DNA from: Verrucomicrobiaceae bacterium
GTDB lineage: Bacteria; Verrucomicrobiota; Verrucomicrobiia; Verrucomicrobiales; Akkermansiaceae
NCBI GenBank assembly: GCA_027487355.1
Contig: JAIYDT010000492.1
Location: forward strand, 1 to 33,388
Length of the DNA: 33,388 nucleotides
Direction: 5' to 3'
The notes beneath the pieces were generated by a model. The model saw only the letters and a program-made list of their open reading frames with translations, was not told where the DNA came from and did no database searches. Positions 26,102-33,388 of this stretch are shown here, in pieces. The first letter of the stretch is position 1, and the number at the start of each line of letters is the position of its first letter. The translations under genes and the position numbers were made by a program.

Positions 26102-29100
26102 ATGAATGCTCTCAAACCCATCCGCGCCTTTTTGAAGCTTGCCGCCACTTGGCTTTTCCCGGGCCTGGCACTCGCCCAGTACAACTACTTCAATGTTCCG
26201 AGCAATTCGGACTGCATCATGCAGGACTACCGCTCGCCGAACGTGCCCGGAGGGATTTATGATGCGATGCATCAGGATTATGTGAGCAGTTCGGACGGTG
26301 GCTCTGGTTATTTCTACGGCGGGTACACCCACCAGAACAACGGCGGCACCAACACCCTGGTGCAGTATGTCTGCTGGCCCGCGAGCGGTGGTTTCGCCCC
26401 GTATTCGCAGCAGATTCCGACTTTTGCCGGAACCAACATGGTCGGCTACGCCCAGATCGGCGAGGGCAGCAGTTGCGCGATCAAGGGCTACTGGCCGCAG
26501 TTCAGCTCGAACCTCTGGACCCGCGAGGTGGTCCGCTACTGGCAACCGGCGGATGGCACGCCGCACGTCGGCTATCAGGGCATGTGGATGAAGGATCCGA
26601 CGACCGGTTTCTGGCATCATCTTGGCACCTTCATGTATCCCTTCGCCGTCACCGGGGTGAACGGCATGGCCGGCTGGCAGGAGAACTTCGTTGGCTACAC
26701 CGGAGATTACAAGGTCGCCCGGGCCGGCGGCTACTATCACAAAAGCGGGGCCTGGCAGCGCGCCAACCAGATCAGTTTCACCTCGAACGGAAAGACCTAC
26801 TCCACCACGGACGCCACCTATCCGACCAGTTTCGCCCAGTCCGATGTCGGGCCGACGTTCTCGGCCCAATACAACAATCCGAACACCGTCACGCTGGCCG
26901 ACCAGCCCGCCCTGCCGACCTTTGATCCGATCGTGATCAACAGCTCGACCGCCACCGTCAGCGGCTCGCAGCTTCTCGTGCAGTGGCAGATGCCGCTGAC
27001 CAGTTCGCCGCAACTCAGCTACAAGATCGAGGTCTTCAACAACTCCGCCTACACCGGTTCGGCGGCGATCACCTTCACCGACAATGAGCCGGACACCCGA
27101 CAGAAGCTCCTGAACATCTCCGGCGTCGCCACGCCCTATGTGCGGCTGACCATCACCGATATCTTTTATAACAACAGCACGCCAGTCCTCATCACCCCGA
27201 CCACCGCCACCCTCAGTCCGGCGACTTCGGTCTCCGGCGCGGTCGCGGGATTGAACTACAAGTACTACCAGGCCGCCTCCGGCACCTGGACCGTGCTGCC
27301 GGATTTCACCGCTCTTACCGCCACCCGTCAGGGTGCGGTGAACTTCCCGGATGTGACACCGCGGTTGCGGCGCACGAATTATGGGTTCACCTACACCGGT
27401 TACTTCAATGCCGCCACCAGCGGTCTGTATGCGTTCACCCTGCGATCCGGGGATGGCAGTGCGCTGGTCATCGATGGAACGACGGTCATCGACTTCGATG
27501 GCCTGCATGACTCCACCCAGTTCAAGAGCGGTGGCATCGCCCTGGCCGCCGGACCCCACACGCTCACGCTGCGCTATTTCAGGGGAAATCCTCCCGGAGT
27601 GAACACCACCGTTTACAACGACGGCATCGGCCTTTCCTACGAAGGTCCGGGAATCAACGCCGCCGATGTGCCCGCCTCCGCCTTCACGCGGGTGGCCGCC
27701 GGCAGCGAGCCGAGTGTCGCTCTAACAGCTCCGGCCAACAACGCATCGGTGATCAACTCCAGCACCGGCGTCAGTGCCGCGGTCACCGCCAACGGGGCCA
27801 CGATCAACAGCGTCCAGTATTTCCTGACCGACAACTACTCCTACTACCCAAGGCCCAACAAGGCACCGGATTACTTCGTGGGCCAGGATGCCACGGCTCC
27901 CTACGACCTGAGCTCGATGGTCTGGACGTCGGCCAGCAACCCGATCCGCGCCCGCGTGGTTTACAACGGCACGAACACCATCGACTCGCCTGCCATTTCC
28001 ATCACCACCACGAACCCCTCCCTTGGCGACTGGATCTGGAATCCCCTGGAAATGCACAACTATCCATCCGGAGCCAGCGTGCAGGGAAACAAGGTCTCCA
28101 TGATCGGTGACGGCATGAACCTGATGAGTCGTCAGGTCACCGGCGATTGCACCTTGATCGGCCGGCTCGCCGACATCACTCCGAACACTGCCGGGCCCGA
28201 CGGCATTTTACCGGAAGGCGATTGGCGCGGAGGGATCATCCTCCGCAGCAATGCCAACACGACCATCGGCGAGCCACTCGGCAACGGCAGCGGCACCCGA
28301 TTCGTGGCGCTCTTCAGCTCAGTGGACGGCGGCACCTATTTCCAGGACGATTCGATGACCAACGGCAACGGCGATGCCAACCGCTGGTCCTCGAATCTCG
28401 GCGGCAGCAACAAATGGTACAAGATCCAGCGGGTGGGAAACCTGTTCACCAGTTATGTGTCGGCGGACGGCGTAACCTGGAATGCGGTCAACAGCATCAC
28501 CATCGCGAACTTCGGCGCCACGATCCATGCCGGTGTCTTCATCCATGCGGTGCAGTCCTTCAACCCCAACCTCCATCGCGCCAGCTTCGATGGCTTCAGC
28601 CTGACGGGCGCGGCCGTCGTCGGGCCGGCCAGTGTCTCCATCAGTCCGCAATCCACGGCCGTGGTTAAAGGCATGCCGGTCACCTTCTCGGCATCTGTCA
28701 TCGGCCCGGTGCCGACAGGCTATCAATGGAAGTTCAACGGCACCGACATTCCCGGTGCCACATCTTCCACCTACACGATCCCGTCCGTCGCCGCCGCGAA
28801 TGCCGGCAGCTACTCGGTCGTGGCCAATGCCGTGACCAGCTCCGCCGCGGACCTGACGATCAGCACTCCGCCTGGATCCGGTGTGTGGACCAATGCCGCC
28901 GGCGGACCCTGGACAACGACCGGAAACTGGAGCGGCAACTCCATCGCCAGTGGCACGGATGCGGTGGCCGATTTCAGCACCCTGAGCTTCACGGCCAATG
29001 CCGCCGTCACCCTCAATGGTGCGAGGACCGTTGGCGCGATGGTGTTTGATGACCTCGATGCCACGAAGAACACTTGGACGGTCAGCCAGAATACCAGCGG

Positions 29101-32100
29101 ATCCCTGACCCTCGCCACGAGCAGCGGAACGCCCGCGATCTCGACCAATGTTCCCACCACGATCAGTGCGGTGGTCGCCGGAACCCAGGGGATGTTCAAG
29201 AATGGAACGGGAGCGCTGACGCTTTCCGGAGCAAGCACGATTACCGGAACCGTGCAGGTGACGGGAGGCACCCTGGAGGTCTCCAACAAATCCGGCGACT
29301 GTCCCTACAGCGTGAGTTCTGGGGCGACCCTCAAGATCGGCTACAACACCGGTGGTGGATACGCGAACACCAACCTGGTGATCAACGGCGACGGGGTGGC
29401 GGCGACCACGGGCTTCTACCTCGCGGGTGGAAGGACCTACAATGCCAGCGGCCAGATCATCCTCCAGGCCGCGCCGACGACGATCCGTCAATACGGCAGC
29501 GGACTGGCAAAGATCGGCACCTTTGATGTCAACGGCAACGGGCTCTGGTGCACCGCCAACGCCTCGGGTTCCGTCATCGATGCCAACGTCCAGATCGTCA
29601 GTTCGGGATTCGGCATGTCGATGGACATCGATCCCGGTGCAAGCACGCTGACCGGTGACCTCACGATCAACGGATCCCTGAACATCGGAAGCCTTGGCTT
29701 TTACAAGCGTGGACCCGGTTCCGTCCTCTTGAAAGGCGCGGCAACCACCAGCAACACGGCTGTCAGGGCGCTGGAAGGATCCGTGCTCTGCGGAGCCACC
29801 AACTGCCTGGGAACCGCGGCCGCAGTCCCGGTCTCCTCCGGTGCGAAGCTTTCCTTGAACGGCTACAGCCAGACCGTGGCCTCGGTCACCGGTTCGGCGG
29901 GCGGAACGATCTCGTTCGATGGCGCGAACACCCTCACCGCCACCACGGCGACCCTCGGCGGAGCCTTGCAGATGACGGTCAACAAAGGCGCAACGCCAAG
30001 CAGCAGTCGTCTGGTCAGCACCAATGCCCTCGCGTATGCGGGAACACTTTCGATTGCAATCCAAGGGGCCACTCCCCTCGCTCAGGGCGACTCCTTCCAG
30101 CTCTTCAGCGCCCCGAGTTACAGCGGATCATTCACCAGCATCGCCCTGCCCAATCTGCCGGTTGGTCTCGCGTGGGACACCAGCGCGATCGCCACCACCG
30201 GGTCGATCAGCATCATTTCCGCAGGAAACAGCCAGTGGAATGGTGGCGGAGCGGACACCAACTGGAGCAGCGCCCTGAACTGGAATGGGGTGGCACCCGC
30301 CAACAACCAGGTGCTGACCTTTGCCGGAACCACCCGTCCGACTTCGGTCAACAACCTCCTGACCTCCGTGGGCCGGATTGTGTTCAGCAACGGCGGCTTC
30401 TCGCTCTCTGGCACGGCGGTCACGCTTCAATGGGGCATCGTCCACCAGGCGGGAAACAACACCTGGGGAGTGCCCACGACATTGCTCGCCCCGCAGTCCT
30501 ATACCAGCGACGCAGGCACCCTGACCATCAGCGGAACCACCGCGAACGGCGGATTCGATCTCACCCTGGATGGAGCAGGAAATCATACGGTCTCGGGCGT
30601 GATCTCGGGCACGGGCGGTCTGGTGAAAAGCGGCACCGGCACGGCGGCGCTCTCCGCCAAGAACACCTACACCGGCCTCACCACGATCAACGGCGGCGTC
30701 CTCAATCTAACAGGCAATGGCGGCAGCACCGGCACCATCCGCGGCACCGCCACCGTCAACTCCGGAGGAACCCTTCGTCTCAGCACCGGTGACGCCACCG
30801 GCTACAGCGGGGGATCCGCGGCGCTGACCGTGATCAATCTAACAGGTGGCACGCTCAACGTGAACACCACCTCCAACCAGACGCTCGGCAGCGCCGTCAT
30901 CAACATGACCGGCGGCACCATCAGCGGACTCAGTGGCGGCAACATCGACTTCTTCGGCGGCGGTTCGGCCCTCAACACCTTCGCCTCCAGCACCACCTCG
31001 GTCATCAGCGGCGTCCAGCTTTCGCCCCTGCGCCAGGGCAGCACGACCTTCAACGTGGCCGCCGGGACCACGGCCTCGGGCATTGATCTCGACATCTCCT
31101 CCGTCCTGAAAGGCGCTGCCGCCGGCGATGCGGTCGGGGGCGTGCTGTTCAAGGATGGAGCCGGAACGATGAGGCTTTCCGGTGCCAATACCTACGCGCG
31201 GGCCACGACGGTCAGCGCCGGAACCCTTCTCGTGAACGGATCACTCGCGGCGGGCAGCACGGTGACGGTCTCGACGGGCGCGACGTTGGGCGGAAGCGGC
31301 ACGATCAATGGGCCCACCACCGTGTCCAGCGGCGGAGTCATCGCCCCGGGAAGCCTCGGACTGGGCACCCTGACCCTCAACAACACGCTTTCTCTTTCCG
31401 GAACAGCAAGGATGGAGATCGGCAAGACCGGCCCGACTCTGACCACCGACCGGATCAGCGGACTGACCACCGTGACCTACGGGGGAACCCTTGAGGTAAC
31501 GAAAACCGGAACCACCGATCTGGTGGCGGGGGATTCGTTCCAGTTGTTCAGCGCGACCACCCGCACGGGTTCCTTTTCAACCATCAGTCTCCCGGTTCTG
31601 ACCACAGGGCTGGTCTGGGACACCACCGCGCTTTCCACCACCGGAACCATCGTGGTGGCAAAGGGCCCCCAGACCATCAGCTTTGATGCCCTCGCCGGGA
31701 AAACGTTTGGCGATGCGGCTTTCATCCTGACCGCCACGGCCAGCTCCGGACTTCCCGTTAGCTATTCGAGTTCCAACACCTCGGTCGCCACGGTTTCTGG
31801 AAGTACGGTGACAATCGTAGGTGCGGGCTCGACGACGATCACCGCCTCGCAGTCGGGCAATGCAAGTTACCTGGCCGCCACAAGTGTCCTGCAGACCCTC
31901 ACGGTCGGGAAGGCCGCGCAGACCATCAGTTTCGGAATCCTGGCGGCAAAGACCTTCGGGAATGCGGCCTTCAGCCTCACTGGGACCTCAAGCTCCGGTC
32001 TTTCCGTCAGCTATTCGAGTTCGAACACGGCCGTCGCAACCGTTTCCGGCAGCACCGTGACCATCGTCGGTGCCGGTTCGACCACGATCACCGCCTCCCA

Positions 32101-33388
32101 ATCCGGCACCACCAACTACCTCGCGGCGACGAGTGTTCCCCAGACGCTCAGCGTGGGACAGGCATCCCAGACGATCACCTTCGGAACCCTCGTATCGAAG
32201 ACCTTTGGCGACGCCACGTTCAGTCTCGGCGCGACGACGACCTCCGCTCTGCCAATCACCTATGTGAGCTCGAATCCTGCGGTCGCGACGATTTCGGGAA
32301 ATACGGTAACTCTCGTAAGTGCGGGCTCGACCACCATTACCGCCTCACAGCCCGGCAACACCAACTACCTCGCGGCGACGAGCGTGCCACAAACCCTGAC
32401 CGTCAATCAGGCGTCGCAGACGATCAGTTTCAGCGTCCTGGCCTCAAAGACCTACGGCGATACCTCCTTCAGCCTTGGTGCCAACGCCAGTTCAGGTTTG
32501 CCCGTCAGCTACGCGAGTTCCAACACAAGCGTCGCAACTGTTTCCGGAAGTACGGTGACCATCGTCGGTGCGGGCTCGACCACGATCACCGCCTCACAGC
32601 CCGGCAACACCAATTACCTCGCGGCAACCGGTGTTCCTCAGACGCTGACGGTCGGTCAGGCCTCGCAGATCATCACCTTCGGGACGCTCGCTTCAAAGAA
32701 CTTCGGCGATGCCGCCTTCAGCCTTGGAGCAACCTCGACCTCTGCACTGACAATCTCCTATGCCAGCTCAGACCCGACAGTTGCCACGGTCATCGGCAAC
32801 ACCGTCACGATCGTCGGCGCAGGCTCAACGACCCTCACCGCCTCACAGCCCGGCAACACCAACTACCTCGCGGCGACGAGTGTTCCCCAGACGCTCAGCG
32901 TGGGACAGGCATCCCAGACGATCAGCTTCGGCGTCCTGGCCTCAAAGACCTACGGCGATACTTCCTTCAGCCTTGGTGCCACCGCCAGTTCTGGTTTGCC
33001 CGTCAGCTACGCGAGCTCCAACACCAGTGTCGCAACCGTTTCCGGAAGTACGGTGACCATCGTCGGTGCCGGTTCGACCACCCTCACCGCCTCACAGCCC
33101 GGCAACACCAATTACCTCGCAGCAGCAAGCGTCCCACAAACTCTAACGGTAAATCCGGCAAGCGCCCAGGTAAGTCTCGGCGATCTCACCTCCAACTACG
33201 ATGGAAGCGCCAAACCGGTGTCCGTCACCACCACTCCGGCCGGTCTGTCCGTAGAGGTGACCTACAATGGGTCTTCAACCGTTCCGATCAATCCAGGCAC
33301 CTATGCAGTGAACGCCGTGGTCACCGATCCAAATTACACAGGCAGTTCTTCCGACACCCTGGTGATCGTCAATGTCCTCACCGTGGTC
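26102..33388 (+). CDS. Giant secreted multidomain surface protein, 3' incomplete (>2429 aa; absent from ORF track)
   Basis: Single open frame to window end; signal peptide [29 protein letters not shown]3472-like (26180-26920), PA14-like (27240-27660), autotransporter-associated beta-strand repeats (about 28870-31650), six 83-aa repeats, MBG-like end. Confidence 0.85.
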   Translation, partial: MNALKPIRAFLKLAATWLFPGLALAQYNYFNVPSNSDCIMQDYRSPNVPGGIYDAMHQDYVSSSDGGSGYFYGGYTHQNNGGTNTLVQYVCWPASGGFAPYSQQIPTFAGTNMVGYAQIGEGSSCAIKGYWPQFSSNLWTREVVRYWQPADGTPHVGYQGMWMKDPTTGFWHHLGTFMYPFAVTGVNGMAGWQENFVGYTGDYKVARAGGYYHKSGAWQRANQISFTSNGKTYSTTDATYPTSFAQSDVGPTFSAQYNNPNTVTLADQPALPTFDPIVINSSTATVSGSQLLVQWQMPLTSSPQLSYKIEVFNNSAYTGSAAITFTDNEPDTRQKLLNISGVATPYVRLTITDIFYNNSTPVLITPTTATLSPATSVSGAVAGLNYKYYQAASGTWTVLPDFTALTATRQGAVNFPDVTPRLRRTNYGFTYTGYFNAATSGLYAFTLRSGDGSALVIDGTTVIDFDGLHDSTQFKSGGIALAAGPHTLTLRYFRGNPPGVNTTVYNDGIGLSYEGPGINAADVPASAFTRVAAGSEPSVALTAPANNASVINSSTGVSAAVTANGATINSVQYFLTDNYSYYPRPNKAPDYFVGQDATAPYDLSSMVWTSASNPIRARVVYNGTNTIDSPAISITTTNPSLGDWIWNPLEMHNYPSGASVQGNKVSMIGDGMNLMSRQVTGDCTLIGRLADITPNTAGPDGILPEGDWRGGIILRSNANTTIGEPLGNGSGTRFVALFSSVDGGTYFQDDSMTNGNGDANRWSSNLGGSNKWYKIQRVGNLFTSYVSADGVTWNAVNSITIANFGATIHAGVFIHAVQSFNPNLHRASFDGFSLTGAAVVGPASVSISPQSTAVVKGMPVTFSASVIGPVPTGYQWKFNGTDIPGATSSTYTIPSVAAANAGSYSVVANAVTSSAADLTISTPPGSGVWTNAAGGPWTTTGNWSGNSIASGTDAVADFSTLSFTANAAVTLNGARTVGAMVFDDLDATKNTWTVSQNTSGSLTLATSSGTPAISTNVPTTISAVVAGTQGMFKNGTGALTLSGASTITGTVQVTGGTLEVSNKSGDCPYSVSSGATLKIGYNTGGGYANTNLVINGDGVAATTGFYLAGGRTYNASGQIILQAAPTTIRQYGSGLAKIGTFDVNGNGLWCTANASGSVIDANVQIVSSGFGMSMDIDPGASTLTGDLTINGSLNIGSLGFYKRGPGSVLLKGAATTSNTAVRALEGSVLCGATNCLGTAAAVPVSSGAKLSLNGYSQTVASVTGSAGGTISFDGANTLTATTATLGGALQMTVNKGATPSSSRLVSTNALAYAGTLSIAIQGATPLAQGDSFQLFSAPSYSGSFTSIALPNLPVGLAWDTSAIATTGSISIISAGNSQWNGGGADTNWSSALNWNGVAPANNQVLTFAGTTRPTSVNNLLTSVGRIVFSNGGFSLSGTAVTLQWGIVHQAGNNTWGVPTTLLAPQSYTSDAGTLTISGTTANGGFDLTLDGAGNHTVSGVISGTGGLVKSGTGTAALSAKNTYTGLTTINGGVLNLTGNGGSTGTIRGTATVNSGGTLRLSTGDATGYSGGSAALTVINLTGGTLNVNTTSNQTLGSAVINMTGGTISGLSGGNIDFFGGGSALNTFASSTTSVISGVQLSPLRQGSTTFNVAAGTTASGIDLDISSVLKGAAAGDAVGGVLFKDGAGTMRLSGANTYARATTVSAGTLLVNGSLAAGSTVTVSTGATLGGSGTINGPTTVSSGGVIAPGSLGLGTLTLNNTLSLSGTARMEIGKTGPTLTTDRISGLTTVTYGGTLEVTKTGTTDLVAGDSFQLFSATTRTGSFSTISLPVLTTGLVWDTTALSTTGTIVVAKGPQTISFDALAGKTFGDAAFILTATASSGLPVSYSSSNTSVATVSGSTVTIVGAGSTTITASQSGNASYLAATSVLQTLTVGKAAQTISFGILAAKTFGNAAFSLTGTSSSGLSVSYSSSNTAVATVSGSTVTIVGAGSTTITASQSGTTNYLAATSVPQTLSVGQASQTITFGTLVSKTFGDATFSLGATTTSALPITYVSSNPAVATISGNTVTLVSAGSTTITASQPGNTNYLAATSVPQTLTVNQASQTISFSVLASKTYGDTSFSLGANASSGLPVSYASSNTSVATVSGSTVTIVGAGSTTITASQPGNTNYLAATGVPQTLTVGQASQIITFGTLASKNFGDAAFSLGATSTSALTISYASSDPTVATVIGNTVTIVGAGSTTLTASQPGNTNYLAATSVPQTLSVGQASQTISFGVLASKTYGDTSFSLGATASSGLPVSYASSNTSVATVSGSTVTIVGAGSTTLTASQPGNTNYLAAASVPQTLTVNPASAQVSLGDLTSNYDGSAKPVSVTTTPAGLSVEVTYNGSSTVPINPGTYAVNAVVTDPNYTGSSSDTLVIVNVLTVV
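31670..33163 (+). repeat. Six tandem 249-bp (83-aa) coding repeats
   Basis: Units start 31670, 31919, 32168, 32417, 32666, 32915, each exactly 249 bp; consensus [83 protein letters not shown]. Confidence 0.95.

Noticed and set aside
26015-27559. 514-aa minus-strand ORF
   Set aside because: Antisense to the signal-peptide/DUF3472/PA14-like coding frame; composition typical of GC-rich shadow ORFs.
28319-30064. 581-aa minus-strand ORF
   Set aside because: Shadow ORF opposite the giant surface protein; Arg/Gly-rich, no domain resemblance.
31670-33163. CRISPR array
   Set aside because: Repeats are 249-bp contiguous coding units without spacers.

Overview
The window is most of the late (lysis, packaging, head, tail) part of a Mu-like prophage (about 1..23446), followed by its right junction into host DNA (about 23447..33388). 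The host is probably a Verrucomicrobia-type bacterium (inference). Phage modules: HTH protein; lysis cassette, including a 55-aa TM ORF missing from the ORF track; gp26/27-like proteins; terminase; DUF935 portal with a C-terminal PBECR-type nuclease-like domain; Mu I-like protease/scaffold; TM-bearing decoration protein; major capsid; connectors; tail and tape measure; hub; tail-tip proteins; glycosyltransferase. Host part: a sulfotransferase truncated at its P-loop at the presumed junction, a conserved ~467-aa protein, and a >2400-aa secreted surface protein (DUF3472/PA14/autotransporter beta-strand repeats/six exact 249-bp repeats) that runs off the window and is missing from the ORF track because it has no stop. 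Best leads: (1) short-period repeat leaders directly before phage start codons, with a related block inside the portal gene; (2) an SD-less 'NCC-ATG' start context in the structural genes; (3) the portal-nuclease fusion; (4) the sulfotransferase junction with 22-bp spaced repeats; (5) a 23-bp hairpin element shared in inverted orientation by phage and host, each copy just after a stop codon; (6) the 249-bp repeat array with a three-unit-offset 68-bp identity. All family names come from reading translated sequence by eye; no database search was run.
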